A DNA stretch of 64,000 bases from Clavelina lepadiformis (GCF_947623445.1 NC_135242.1:18228001-18292000), one strand, 5' to 3'; numbered from the stretch's first letter, positions 40,772 through 54,370 are shown. Translations and numbers: made by a program. The notes: generated by a model from the sequence alone, not told the origin.

Positions 40772-43700
40772 TTATGAGGACACACTGTTAAAATTTTGCT
40801 TAATGATTTGGTGTATCCTTGTCTGGATCACTCCTAACAGAGGCCTGGCGTTGGGATCAGCATCCCAACATTCCTTCATCAACATCCAACATTCCGTTGA
40901 AAAACAAGGAAGATATTCCGGCCGTGTTCCTGTATAAAATATTCTGTAACCACGAGTATTGCATTTAAGGGCATAATTTGTTGTGTGGTAACTCTTTAAC
41001 TGGTTTAGTTCTAAATATAATTTTATAAAACTAATTATTACTTTTTATCATAAGTAAAGGTTTATCAAGTGAGTATAGTATATACGAAATAACATAAAAT
41101 TCGAATAGGGGCAATTTTGTGTGGGTTGCAATTGCGGTTGCGCAAAGAAAGGAATTGCTGGCGTCTTACTCGAAAAAACGTTTTTATTATGTACCTAAAA
41201 ACGTAGCAAAACAGCCCTACTTGCACATAAGTAAAGATAATTCTGCTTACGTATATAAATAGAAACCAATCGACAGACCTTTTTTAACTGCATTCCACAA
41301 ATGGTCCTTGGAAGAGCAGAGTCCGTATTTCTTAGGTAAGCGAGTTGTGCCGGCACAAAGATGCCAGAATAAGATGCCAAACGCATACACATCCACGCTG
41401 TTATCATACTGGCCTGCACAAAATACGGTGAGCAATAATGAGCCAGCTATTACGTCATAAGAATTACTGTTAGTATCAAAGAAACAATTTTGATCTAAAG
41501 TTTTATTTTATGTACCAGTGAACAAACGCTAACTTTACGTCCTTTGTCGAAATAAATCTTGTAACGGCCTTTAAAAAAGTCCTCTTAAGGATATGCTATC
41601 GCATTTGTGTAATACCCACCCAAAACGCGTCTTTAATTCTAGACTATGTGGTTTAATTAAGCAGTATGCCATATGTAATTCCAGCTTTTTGTGACATGGC
41701 ACAACTAAACTCACGTCACAGTCCAAAACTAGGTACAGCGGAAGCCCAAAAGCAAAACATGCAAACACAGAAGAGAAATGGATATTGGATACAGACAGGT
41801 TAATAGGTCAAACCGAGCGTTAATTGGCATTGTTTAACATTGAAGGGAAGCGGCTATATTTTTGTGCCTGTGGTTTAACGTATTTAGACTTGGACAAAAG
41901 CAACTTTTATGCTTGCTGAAATAGCGTAATGTAACTAACAAGCTTACCAGTAAACAACTCCGGTGGCATGTGGATCGGAGTTCCAACAATCGAACCACTG
42001 ATCATCGCTCCGGGCTTGCAAAAACCGAGATCTGTTATTTTGGCTCGATTTCGCTTATCCAGCTAATAAGAAAAAATGCGAAACGTGAAGGGTGACTAGA
42101 AAAACACCAAAACAACAGACAATGTTAGTAAGTAAGTAATAACCACAATGTTAACATCTCGTACCAGCACATTCTTCAGTTTAATGTCTCTGTGCACCAA
42201 GCCTTGACTGTGCAGAAAACGAATTCCCTCGACAACATCGAGCGCAACTCGCATGCGATCTTTATCAAACATCCCTTTCTTGATCGAAGCATGAAGGTCC
42301 TGCTGCATCCTTTCCATGACGAGAAATACCTGAGGCTGCTCCAAACCACCGCCGTAACTTTGATCAACAATCGAACCAAAAAGTCGGACAATTCGCGGAT
42401 GTGGTGGAAGACTGGGCAAAAGTTTTAAATTCTTGGATTAGCAATTAATGAACTTTGAAATTTTTTAATTGAATTGAACTCCGGTCGTTAGAGCAGTAAG
42501 TTAATTCTTGGGCAGATACGATATTGCATCTGTTTTGTGCAATAGCTGTAACTTGTTTGTCTGATAAGTGAACTTATTTAAACATAGCCATTATTTTATA
42601 AATCCTTTTTTTACTGGTTAACTACATACCGTAAACGGTGTTAGAATTGCGGATAAATGACAAATCTGAAGGATGCGATCACTTGGGTGACCACTTCATT
42701 TGAAGGGATCAAGGCATTTCTCGTGGAATACAGTATACTAATAACGACTTACCACATGCTATAATAGAATTCAAGTGATAAATCATTCCAGTGTTTCTCG
42801 TCTTGTGGAACCACCGACTTTATAGCGCAGGGTTTGCCGCCGCATGCTGGATTCGGCCACGGCGAGCATGAAAATACGATGCCGTACATACCTCGACCTA
42901 ACTCGCGACCAATTTTTGGTGTACCTGTATAAAGTGTTGAAAGCCAATGTTACGCAAAGACACGCGATTGCGGCGTGACAGACTGCAGCATATGACATGA
43001 TACGACATAAATATGTGAAATGTATGTGGTGTACCGTATAGGACTTCATCAATAAGAGATCTGCTTCGCAGTGCAAGTTGTGCAACCCTCGGGGCAAGGA
43101 CTTTCGAAGCATGTTGACGTTTTTCTTTTTCGCGTTCCAACCGGCCTTGGTGTCTGGACTCGAGATTGCGCAGTGCAGTTAAAAATGCATCGTGCGATTG
43201 CCTCAGATGTGACCTGGTTAAAAAGCTCATGCTACTTTTGTTCGAAATCCGCAGTTAATTGGGACGTTGTGTGGCGCTCACCGAAATTGAGAACACATGG
43301 TTTTTGCGAGTCTGTTCTCACAGAGATTGTTGAGCACATTTTCAGCAACCCCTCGTTTCCATGACGCGTCCATTACAGGTACTTCCTTCCACGAAAAAGT
43401 ACGTAGCATCTACGCAATTAAACAACCCAATTCGCACGTTTGTATATAAACGTTGAAAAACATCGAGAATCTGTACATATGCATTTCATATCACTAATCA
43501 GTGGCATATATGGTCAGATCTATACAAATCTACGAACTATATCGTTAAATCTACATTTTACACCATAATATGGCAGAATAAACACAACACCATTATACAC
43601 ATGTCATAATGACCATCGGAATGCGGTTGCACAGGCAATCGGGCATCAATTGTTGATTGAGACGGCAATAGATTTACCTGTCTGATCTTGTCTATGACAA

Positions 43701-46700
43701 GTTTTAGCAGTGATGAGCTGGAGTGGATGGTGACATCCACATTGTATGCGGCATTTAAAATCTTAAAAAAAACATTTGTTAATATTATCAAACATCTGCA
43801 AGAACCAAAAGGGGTATGACGACTATTTAAGAATCGAAACATAAATTATGATACACAATCAACAAACTAATCATCTTTTACAAATCTTAAATCACCATAT
43901 GTAAATGTGTGCTTGCATCATCACTGACGTCACTGGGCATCTTGACGTGTTCATCAGATGACTCAAGACATTCAATGCATCTTGATAAGGTACCAGTCAT
44001 GTTATCCCTTTGAAATAACAACAATTAATCAAAACAACGTCATATGCTGGCTGCAAGTGCAATAGCTGCACTGTGATTAAGTTTAAAATTCAGCTCAATT
44101 TAGCTAAAAATTTGCACAACATTTACTTAAGAACGTTTATTGTGCTTGATAACTTGTCAGCAGCAGCATATTTTATTTGCTGGAGAACCAAATTCTGGAT
44201 GTCACTCATCGTATCTGACACCATGCGTAGAGTAACTTCATTGTCGGCTTCTGGATAGAGCACAAAGCTTTCATGACGTTGTTGCATTAAACAATTAAGT
44301 TATAATGTATTTTTTGTGTATACAAACTTAAGTATTGTATTTGATAATACCAAGTTGCACATAAATTAACCTGCAGATACAGTAGTAAGTCTGCGAGCAA
44401 CATCTTAAAAATGGGAACATGTCTGGTAATACAAACCATAAAAAAATATCCCAGCAAAAGCCAAACTGTCATCACAACTACGTGTTATTGTATATCTATT
44501 ATTTAACACGAACTCCCAAAACACTAGAATAACTTCCCAAGTGTCAGCTAATTTAGTGTTGTTTAGCGACCGCAAATGCCACCAGGTTCATTTCAGTTTA
44601 TGGCTCACGAACTTGAATGACCAATAATTTTCGATTATTACAGCGAATTTATTTTTTTATGTCACAGCAACATTTTGTGTAATGTTGTGAACAAATTGCG
44701 CAAGACCACTGCGCCATTTCCACAAAGATTAATCACATGTCGGACAATTTCCCTATCATTTGTAGTTGTTTGTTACCTTACCTACGTAGTTGTAGCTGAA
44801 CAGTATGACTTTATATTTTGTCATCAGTGTAGGCATGGCACCACTTTTCTTGCAGTTACAAAATAGGAAGCTACGTAATTTTTGCGAAAAGCGCACGTTA
44901 ATAATCATAACATGTTTAGGAGGTTCATCGTAATCTGTTTCCTGAAAAGTTTATGATTTTCAAATCAACAAGCATTTTTTAAAGTTTTCTACCTTCAATT
45001 TCATAATTCTCAGCCATTTTCAAAATAGCAGAAGCATGCTCCCTCTTTACAGAAGCGATGATGTCCTGTAAGAGAAAACACGTTTCAAATGAGAAAACAA
45101 TATGTGTAACAGTGGAATTCCGGAAAAGAAACTGAAGTAAGAGATCACCATAAATTCAGATTGCTTGTGCATGGCAATGTCAAGCAGCTTGTTGTAGAGT
45201 TCTTTTTCTTGTTGATGTGCGTAGGACATGCGTTTTGGTGTGATCATAACATCACGTGACAAACTGTACACTTGCTTGATCATATCATCAAGTACAGTCT
45301 TATGATAACTGAAGTTAATTGATATTGGTTGGTTAAAATAGGTAATGCTAAACTTTATCTTAGTAAATATTCAATGAAATTTGAAAACAGAAGGAAATTA
45401 ATAATTTAAACCCCGTATAAATTTAGTCAATTCAACAAGCACAAATGCAAACTGTACCTGTTTAACAACTCTGTGGCCTTTAGAAGGTGCAGCTGGGCCA
45501 CTCTATTTATGAAACAAATCACAGCGTTGGGAAGCTGAGAACATTCATCTGGTTTCGCAAGCATCATGCTTGTGTTGTAATATGGCTCTTTGAAATCATG
45601 CTCAAAATATCCTGAACTGCAGTTTTTGTTACCACATTGAGAAAAGTTACATTTTGAATTGAAATAAAATCCAATGTTTTCCAAATCATTTTGAATCCTT
45701 CGCAGTATACTGTGGTCTGTTTCACAAGTAGCATGCGAATGCAAAAGATTACACCTTTCATCACAGTGGTTTGCACTTGGTATGTTTTCATCTGAACTCA
45801 GTATACATCCAGAGTCAAAGCAACTGCCGTGGTCATGAATGGTATTTATGTGTTCTTTGCAAGTGGAAAATTTTGTCAGTGCTTCTTGAAAGGAATAAGT
45901 GATATGCTGGTCACAAGAGTTAATGGATCGATGAGAGGCGAGTAAAGGTTCATCACCAACTCTAAACTGAACTCTTGCAGTTGGCAGCTGCTTATTGTGC
46001 TGGTTGCAAACGCTCAAATTCAAATTAACACTGCTCCTTGTAAGCCAGAAAAGAACAGGGCAATCACCATGAACTTGCTTAAGGTTTTCGAGAATTGCAA
46101 TATCACGATAAGTTAATTTTTCACGCTCTAACGAGTACAGGAAAATGGGCAAGACACCTTCAAGTGGTCCATTATTTTCGAAATAACTGGGTTCATCACA
46201 AGAAACGTTTATAGTACCCTGAACAATAACCTGTGAAATAATGGAGTAAATGTTTGTTAGTATCTTTCTGGCGTTTTTGATCAAACAGATCTTTAAAATC
46301 GTTAGTACACCTCAACATTGCTTTGCAAAAGAGGCTTGTCCAACAGTATTTCCAATCCAGCATTGTTTATTTCTTTCACATTTATATCCATAAAAACACA
46401 GTCGGCAATGTCCTGTAAAAGACAAACAACTTTACAACAACAAAGTAAACTCTGCACATTATGATTATGATTACAGTTGCAATACTCATTAGTACTATGT
46501 ACTACATTCTAAAATCCAAAATTAGATCTTTATAGCAAGCTATAGAATGTATAACAAAAGAGATGAAATCTGTAAGTTAACAAACGAAACAGACATTTAA
46601 AAAAACAGGACTGATAACACCAGATGCGTCTAAGCAATATGCCCTGGGTAGTTGTTCAACTGAACAGCTCTGTGAAGGAATCTGAGATTAATTACAAGTA

Positions 46701-49700
46701 CTAGACTGGCAAATAAAACATTTCTACAGAGCAATCACTATGTAAACAAAATTAATGTTTGCTGTGCAAAATATACCAATGCACTAAGGTAACATTGCTG
46801 TGTTAGCTTGCAAATACACCACTAATACTTTGCTAGTTATTTGGGTTTAGATAAATTGTATATTAAGACATGATAAATCAAAGAAAATATCTAACACAAT
46901 CAAATTGCTACAAATCATTTAAGTGATATCTATTCTTACCTCTTGTTCAAGAGAGTCACATTTCTCAGCATAATCAGATAAACTTGACTTCAATTCCAAG
47001 CCTCCAATTCTGCCGTTGTTGATTGGTAGAACAAAACTATCTGACAAGGTAAGAGCAAGTTCTGGCTTCACTCCATACCTGACAGTTAGGGGACACCCTT
47101 TTTTTATCCAGGCTGAGCAGGTGACTGGGATAACTGTCTCACCCAGCAACCAGTTTAAGCACTGAAAAAAAGATATTTTCGGTTCATAATTTATTACTTT
47201 TATTGTGAACTTGTAATGACACTTTGTAATTATGTAAATGCTTATAGTGTAAGTTGTATTCCTGGTAACATTAACAACATATTGTTTTCAAGAATAATTG
47301 TGTTTTACCTCACATTGAGCTTTGTAACTTTCACCCAAAATTACAATTGACAGTTTGTTGTCAAACAAATTTCTGAATTGTGGATCATTAAGGAGTGAAC
47401 ACTGTTCCTCTTGTAGGTCTAAAACACAAAGTATTTTGGCATTTGATGAAACAGCCCACTATCAACAAATCTTTGCTAACAAATTCACATATAATAACAT
47501 GACACTTTATATTTGCCCAAGTAAGGATAGAGTGACAAGGAAGTAAATTCTGATATGAATTGGGGCAATATTTCACTAATATTACGCGCTTTATAAACCG
47601 GCATTGTGTAAAGTTTTGGGCATGTCTTGATCCGAAGTAAACCTTATACACACAAGCAAGCAAACAAAAGGTCAAACCACAACAAAACCTTAAAATCATA
47701 AAAATGGCTTCCATTGGTATCCACATAGCACAAATTCCTGTGCAAATACGGTGATAAGCTAGATTATATAACATTATCATCGCAGGCAAATAATAAAAAA
47801 CTCTGTTTTGATTTTATCACAGAAATTTCTAAAATTTATAACAATTCAGGCTATTGTGAATCCGAAACATAATCACACAAACACAAATAATACTCTGCAA
47901 TAGTAACAGGGCAGTGACAGCATGAAGAAAAAAAATCACTAATTAGGATATGGGTACTGTGCTTGAGAATACGGGAGCTGCTGTTGGTAAGGCTGTGCGG
48001 GTGGATGATGGGGTTGCTGGGGCTGGGCTGGCTGTCCATAACCAATTTGTGTAGGAGGCTGCTGCTGATAGTTTCCATAAACTGCTTGAGAAGAGTAAGG
48101 TGTTGATGGGGCCTGTTGATGCCCTGGATACTGTAGCTGCTGCACAACAGGTTGCCCAGACATCACTGGTTGTTGCTGATGTAAAGTCTGTTGAGCTGGT
48201 GGTGGCTGATGCATTGGCGGCTGTTGTTGTAATATAGGGGCACGTATTGTCTGCTGTGACTGTTGCTGGGGCATTGATACTTGGATTGCGGGCTGTGATG
48301 GCTGGATAGATTGTTGTTGAGGAGGCATACTTTGCTGTTGTTGAGGAGGAGTTGGCTGTAGCTGGGACTGCAATGGATCCATAGGAGAAATACTTTGTTG
48401 TTGGTGTTGCCCATGTGTCTGTGAAATTTGCATTTGCCGTGAAATCGGAACTTGTCCCATTCCATCTACGAGAGCAACTTGTGTGTTTGAGTTCGGCACC
48501 TGATATCCAGAAGAATTTGGGTAAGATGTTGGCTGTTGAGTAACAACTGGCGGTAAGATAGGTTGACTAGTTACAGTTGGTAAGGTAGGATCAACAGGGT
48601 CTTTTCCGGGGGCCGGAGTGCCAGACATCATACTTTGCTGACCTCCAGACTGATTTGAGTCTGCTACTGTTGCCAGCCATACCAAGTTTCTATGCAAAAC
48701 TTGTTGATATTGAGCACATTCTTGCATTTTTCCTTTGGACTGATAGTCAGCTATGCATTGTATGAGGTGGCAGTTTTCATCAAGTAATTTCTGAATTGTT
48801 TCTGAAGAAACTGCTGTTTTAGGGTTTCTAACATTTTGAGGCACAAATGCTACTGACATCTTTTTAAATGCAGAAATCAGAAACCTACTACCTCTAACAG
48901 ATGTACTGTAAAAAAATTGGAAAATATGAGCAACCACAATCAGAGGGTATAAAAGTGAACAATAAATGCAATGGGATAGTACTAAATACATCAAGTCAGA
49001 CCTGATTGCGTATTCTTACATAATACATTGAATAAATTCTGCTTTGTAGGTTACATTATTATTATTGCACATACAGACAAACGCTTTATATATCTTTGTG
49101 TTATAGCATATTATGCATAAGATATGAACGATTATACAGCCTATGACGTTTTGTCATTTGTCAAATTATAAATATTGGTAATTACTGGAATCTTAGTGCT
49201 TTGTGAGAACTGAAAATGAAGTTTCAAGCTAAACCGAAACAGCTGGCAACTATACTCATGATACATTGAAAGCGATGAAACTCATAGGGCAATGACAACT
49301 TCGTTAAAACTAACATCCATTGACAAAATCTTTTAGTATCTGAGTAATGTGTCACAGACAAATGCTAATGCACTTCAAACAGACATCCAACCATACAATC
49401 GACGGCATTGTAGCAATATAGCCAAGGGACACATGCCCATTAGAGTTAACCAAAAATAAGTAGACATGTGTTACAAACCATGTACAAGACCTCTGTTTGT
49501 AACAAGATTTACATAAAAAGACAACCAAAATCAGACCCATGCACATGTTATTGTAAAAATTTGAGTTTGCAAGCAACTGATACCTCATTTTCAAAGGTTA
49601 GAGATTCTTTTTAGTTCTAGCAGAATTAGTTTAAATCGCATGTAACATGTATGTAATCGCATACCATTAATTGCCACTTAATAATGGACATATAAAACTA

Positions 49701-52700
49701 CAATGGATATTATGCAAATCAAATATCACATATTTTCTTTTAAATAAAGACAACAAAAGAATGACACTATTTAAACAGACATTGCAATTTCCAAATGACA
49801 CACGTTTACCTGAAAATCTGAAATCTACATTAAACTTTTTTTCAATAAAATAGTAATAGCAGCTAAACCTAAAGGCTCGGTTGGGCAGGGGCGCCAGTCC
49901 CTGTGGAAACACATTTCCTCAATAAGAGTGATATAAGCAGCATGAAAGGTACATTAATCACAAAATTACAACTTCTTGAAAGGGTCTTATTAAACTGACT
50001 CCCTTCCAATTAAAATCATAAAAAACTAGTGCACAAGTCTGTTAGATCTAAGCCTATACATAAAATTAATCTTTACTCCACTTTTTTAAAAGCTGTACAG
50101 ATTTTTTGCACAGATATGTAGACAAAAAATCAATTCTTAGAAAAATGAAAATATGCAGCCAGTCCATTGGTCCAACTGCAAATCCATGATAATTCTAATT
50201 GCTAATTGTAATCCATCCAAAACTACAATCAAAACTGTGTTACAATATGTCAGGTATGCGAGTGGACAAAAAATCATTACGAAATTGACATCAGACCAGG
50301 ATTCGCATTGCTTGATCATCTATAACAGGGATGTCAAACCTGCGGCCCGCGGGCCACAGTGCGGCCCACCTGAAATTTTTGTGCGGCCCGCTAGTCATTT
50401 TCACTACAAAAGTATGTACTTCATGTGGTACTATGACACCTTATCGAAAGACACTTTATCGAAAGACACTTTATCGAACGACACCTGATCGAAACGACAG
50501 CTGATCGAAAGACACTTTATCGAACGACAGTTAATCGAGCCGACAGTTGATCGAACGACACTTTATCGAACCGACAGCTGATCGAACGACACTTTATCGA
50601 ACCGACAGTTAATCAAAACGACAGTTGATCGAACGACACTTTATCGAACCGACAGTTCAAGCAAGATTTTTGCGTGTTTCTCAAACATTGAAACAATGAG
50701 CCATTGTGATGTGCGGTCTTTGTAATGGTGTGCATTAATGAATTGTGATGTATATATCATAAAGTTGACGATTTATATTTTATATCTATATTTTATATTT
50801 GTATCATAAAGTGTTCGATTTCGCATGGCGGCCGGCCCGCCCACATATTAATAAGATAACACAAGAATACGCACGAGAATTACTAAGTACGAGATCGTCT
50901 GTACAGTAGACTAGACTAGTCATTATAGATACAAAGAGTAAGGAATTGAAGGCAAAATTTTATAGCAAGGGGCATGTCGCTGCCTGACTTTTACACAAAG
51001 TAGCTTCTTGAAAGTGGTCTTTATCCCAGCTTGACCGACAGCGCAAAATAAATGGCTTCGATGCTTGGTAGCACGTACACATGTGAACAAATATTTTCAA
51101 CAATGAAATTCACGAAAAGCAAGCTAAGATCACGCATTTCCGGCGCCTATTTGGAATTGGAATGGAATATGATATTAATAATGATATTGGAATGTCTTCC
51201 ACCGGGTTCAAGATGACCTTCCACGAACGAATAATAGCATTGAAGGATGGCACAATGCGTTCAGCAAGCGTGTCTCAATATCCCATCCGACACTTCGCAG
51301 ACTCGTCAAAAAAATTAAGCAGGAACAAGGTTCCAACGAAATGTTTATTGAGCAATTGAGTGCTGGAATCGATGGCCCACCTCGGAAGAAGCGCTACGAC
51401 GCTGTCAACCAACGGCTGAAGAGCATAGTCGAAAATTATGACTCAACGAATATGGACATAAAAAGTTATCTTCGAGCAATTGCACACAACTTGTAATTAA
51501 ATGAATGCGATTGAAATGTGCACTTCGTCAGTTGTCGTGCTTTTAACAGTGCATATCGTCAGTTGTTTCGATAAATTGTGGATCTTTTAACCCTATCCTA
51601 ACCAGGCTCGCGAGTTTACTAAAAAAACTAGGTGTGGCCAACCCCGCACACACATTTGCAATTGTTAATTACTAGAAACCTATGCGTCGTAGACTGATGA
51701 GATTATTACAGGTTAGTAGAAACATCATCTGGCTTCCTGTATACATCATAATTGTAAAACTAAAGAAAGTGAATTTAGTGTAAATTAGGTATTTCTAAAA
51801 GTGACACATTCCTATAAATTCTTCTTGTTACGCCGCGCCCCCGCTGTGAAAAGAGAACGAAAAAGAATAGTTAGTCAAGTTATTGGTGCGTAAATGAGTA
51901 ATACGCTTCAATGCGGAGAGAGAGCAAAATTATATAAATATCACAATATCTCAAAAATTACAAAATCCAACTTTATCAAACAAACATGGACAGATAGCTG
52001 AACATCACAATGACTCATTGTTTCAATGTTTGAGAAACACGCAAAAATCTTGCTGGAACTGTCGGTTCGATAAAGTGTCGTTCGATCAACTGTCGTTTTG
52101 ATTAACTGTAGGTTCGATAAAGTGTCGTTTGATCAACTTTCGGTTCGATAAAGTGTCGTTCGATCAGGTGTCGTTTCGATCAGGTGTCGTTCGATTAAGT
52201 GTCTTTCGATAAAGTGTCGTTCGATTAAGTGTCGTTCGATAAAGTGTCTTTCGATCAGGTGTCGCGTCACGACTTCATGTACCCATTTTTCTTAAAATTT
52301 AATAGGTTTTGCGGCCCATTCAATTATTTCAAGTGACAATGCGGCCCACTATAATAAAAGGTTGGACATCCCTGATCTATAACAACCAAATTTTGCAGTG
52401 GGCTAGTAAACTAAAGGTTATTACATGCCTGTTGAGCAAATAGTGTTCTTGCTTTTTAGCTTATGAAAGTTTCCAATACGAGATCCAATACCAGATTATT
52501 CCTCAATAAAACTAGCCTACTTTCTAACAGTGAAATTTCAGGGAGCACAACTTTATTGGACAGTTAATAGAGTAACAATGCCTAATTGTGCGTTATCTTT
52601 CTGAAACATTCCTTTACTTACTTTCCTAGCAATATGAGCTTACTTGCAGAGGCAAGTGAGAAAAAAACTCAAAAGTTTCCCTGCATTTGACATAAAAGTA

Positions 52701-53987
52701 TATATACAGTAGACTCCGCTTATTATTACCACCTTGAGACCAACCCATTTCGGCCATAATATCCGCATGGTTGCATTAACCAAAACTGCTACAGTACCGT
52801 TTAACCACACCAGTATCGATACAGTTGACACAAAATGACAAAAACATCAAATTCATTATTTATTTCTTTAATATTAAATAGCAACTTTAAAGTGAAGATC
52901 AGCAGGTGAATTGAGAATACACGTGGCAGTGGCACAATTTTCGCTGTCAAATTGCATATTTGACACCAAAAAATGATACAAAAACCTGGAAGAGGTGCAA
53001 AAAGTGGTCATAATATCCGAAGACTGGTCACAGTAAACGGAGAATTTTATACGGCACAATGCGGGACCATACCAAAATGGTCATATAAAGTGAGCGGTCA
53101 TATTAAGCGGATCCCACTGTATCTGAAACATGTTCAAACACCCAACTTATAAACTTGAATAAAAAAATGACAAACAAATTTATACCATTAAAAACATATC
53201 TTAGTATCACTGCAAACCTTCGAGTATCACTGTATGCTAACCTTAGTATCACTGTATGTGACCTTTCTTTCCAGTATCATGGAATACCAAAAAATTGCTT
53301 TACGTGTTAATTTGTATCTACATGACAGTCTAACATTTTTGTATTTTATTGTCTTTGAAAACAATTCAGGTACTTGCGGAGATTCATTTCTTCTTGCAAA
53401 ATTTTTGTACATGTATGTACAACAAGTGCTAACACACTCCATATACATAAAAGAAGTGTAGCAGACAAATACAAAAATATTGACTATAGCATAATTTTTT
53501 TCATGTATAGATCACTACTAAAAGTAAAGCAAAAACTGGGTTTATGTTCTTTCTTAGTTATTTTAAGCATTCGGTCAAATTTCATCAAAAAGCAAGTAAT
53601 GAAAATGAGATGTGTTTCCAACCTACCCAGTAGCTTCTTAGATTTAAACCACAAAGCACCAGGACATCATTTTTCCGACTAAACCTGCGGTCCATAAATA
53701 GACTACACCGGTATGTAGAGTAGGTTATCACAACAATAGTTTGCTAAAGGGCAATAAACATGCCACAGCTTCAAATGGGCAAATGCAAAAAACACTCTCA
53801 GCAAATATATATCATACTTGATACATAAGATCTAGTTGTATTATTGTTACAGTAACATAATCGTACACTTACTTGGTTCATCTTTAATTAACCTGACAGT
53901 GTCATCATATATGCGACATAAAGAGGCTTGAAAGTGAGCAAACTCCATAAATGCAGAATTAATTGATTGATCAATACAAGAGCCCAT
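40772..53987 (-). CDS. DSTYK: DSTYK, dual serine/threonine and tyrosine kinase
   Basis: RIP-homologous kinase (RIPK5) acting in FGF/ERK signalling and cell death in vertebrates. Seventeen coding exons: 53987-53873, 47418-47309, 47161-46940, 46412-46311, 46230-45458, 45308-45149, 45065-44993, 44250-44127, 44007-43896, 43761-43678, 43385-43282, 43213-43035, 42924-42753, 42411-42165, 42062-41948, 41413-41279 and 40929-40772. Every phase matches and the product is 994 aa (human 929). The long N-terminal region shares blocks such as [14 protein letters not shown] and [17 protein letters not shown]. The kinase domain (~722-980) has G-R-G-M-Y-G (729-734), C-A-I-K with K755, H-R-D-I-K-L-K-N (850-857) and D-L-G at 870-872, the family's normal variant of DFG. 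APE is P-P-E. Exon 1 is inferred from its ATG, phase and resemblance; the rest is secure. SS18 and several transposons lie in intron 1. Confidence 0.93.
47939..48859 (-). CDS. SS18: SS18, BAF chromatin-remodelling subunit
   Basis: SS18/SYT is a subunit of the BAF (SWI/SNF) remodelling complex. One uninterrupted coding exon gives 306 aa. The N-terminal SNH domain (residues 1-69) is diagnostic: M-S-V-A-F, then [20 protein letters not shown], and [12 protein letters not shown]. The rest is a low-complexity Q/P-rich activation region like the QPGY domain, with fewer tyrosines and glycines, ending P-Y-P-N. Vertebrate SS18 (418 aa) is split into about ten exons. A TTTTTTTACAG acceptor lies about 40 bases before the ATG, so the 5' UTR is spliced or trans-spliced, which argues against a recent processed retrocopy. 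The gene sits inside DSTYK intron 1, on the same strand. Confidence 0.93.
   Translation of the reverse strand: MSVAFVPQNVRNPKTAVSSETIQKLLDENCHLIQCIADYQSKGKMQECAQYQQVLHRNLVWLATVADSNQSGGQQSMMSGTPAPGKDPVDPTLPTVTSQPILPPVVTQQPTSYPNSSGYQVPNSNTQVALVDGMGQVPISRQMQISQTHGQHQQQSISPMDPLQSQLQPTPPQQQQSMPPQQQSIQPSQPAIQVSMPQQQSQQTIRAPILQQQPPMHQPPPAQQTLHQQQPVMSGQPVVQQLQYPGHQQAPSTPYSSQAVYGNYQQQPPTQIGYGQPAQPQQPHHPPAQPYQQQLPYSQAQYPYPN
50326..52374. mobile_element. hAT MITE interrupted by a MULE
   Basis: Ends CAGGGATGTCAAACC and GGTTGGACATCCCTG are flanked by a perfect 8-bp duplication atctataa (50318-50325 and 52375-52382). GCGGCCCGCGGGCC lies just inside the left end. Removing the inner MULE leaves about 195 bp, a typical hAT MITE. 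Confidence 0.9.
50427..52271 (+). mobile_element. MULE (Mutator-like) with tandem-word inverted repeats
   Basis: Flanked by a perfect 9-bp duplication acttcatgt (50418-50426 and 52272-52280), the size expected for Mutator-like elements. The long terminal inverted repeats (about 285 bp, 50427-50712 and about 51998-52271) are made of ~17-bp words such as GACACTTTATCGAAC and GACAGTTGATCGAAC. Positions 51200-51496 (+) encode the C-terminal part of a MULE transposase with [11 protein letters not shown]. Just upstream, near 51060-51150, is a hAT transposase C-terminal stretch ([15 protein letters not shown]). Catalytic regions are missing, so the copy is inactive. Confidence 0.9.
52707..53119. mobile_element. 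pogo/Tigger-like Tc1-mariner MITE
   Basis: Ends CAGTAGACTCCGCTTATTA and TATTAAGCGGATCCCACTG form an inverted repeat flanked by TA dinucleotides (52705-52706 and 53120-53121), as in pogo-type elements. The inside repeats GGTCATA-TAA-like words and encodes no transposase. Confidence 0.85.
53122..53872. other. DSTYK intron 1, proximal part
   Basis: AT-rich intron sequence. Positions near 53205-53260 contain three short tandem copies of CTTAGTATCACTGTATG-like words. No gene is recognised. Confidence 0.4.
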
Positions 53988-54370
53988 TTCACAGAAGTCA
54001 AGTGCTGGAGGTTATTTCAAAAGGTTCAGAACAGAACCTTCACACCTACATAATATTTACAACAGTTGATAATACATATTAATTTGAAAAGTATAAAAAT
54101 ATATATACAACAGAAGCTGGTGGTTTTCAACTGCCAGTCATCGATCAATGATCTTCAACCGTCGATCAATGGATGCTAACAGTTCAATAGTCCATGTTGA
54201 TTTATCTAGTTCCGCAAAAAAAGTTTAGTATTTTTGTTTAATTTCCCTTGGTCACAAACTGATACTGCTAACTAGGGCAACTTGGGATACTACTAACTAG
54301 GGCAAAAAAAACACTTGCCGATCAAGGTGGGTTCTGTGTAATGTTCATTGTTCAAACCCTGTTTTGTTAA

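Noticed and set aside
44880..44940. Possible extra DSTYK exon with D-Y-D-E-P-P-K-H
   Set aside because: Joining 44993 directly to 44250 already gives a perfect phase and a good match to the family, so no exon is needed here.
47388..47789. 133-codon minus-strand frame before DSTYK exon 2
   Set aside because: It overlaps the certain exon 47418-47309 in a different frame and runs through its acceptor. Intron reading is the simpler explanation.
50437..50660. Array of short repeats resembling a CRISPR or minisatellite
   Set aside because: The same array occurs inverted at 52030-52260 and both lie at the ends of a MULE with a 9-bp duplication. There are no unique spacers of constant length.
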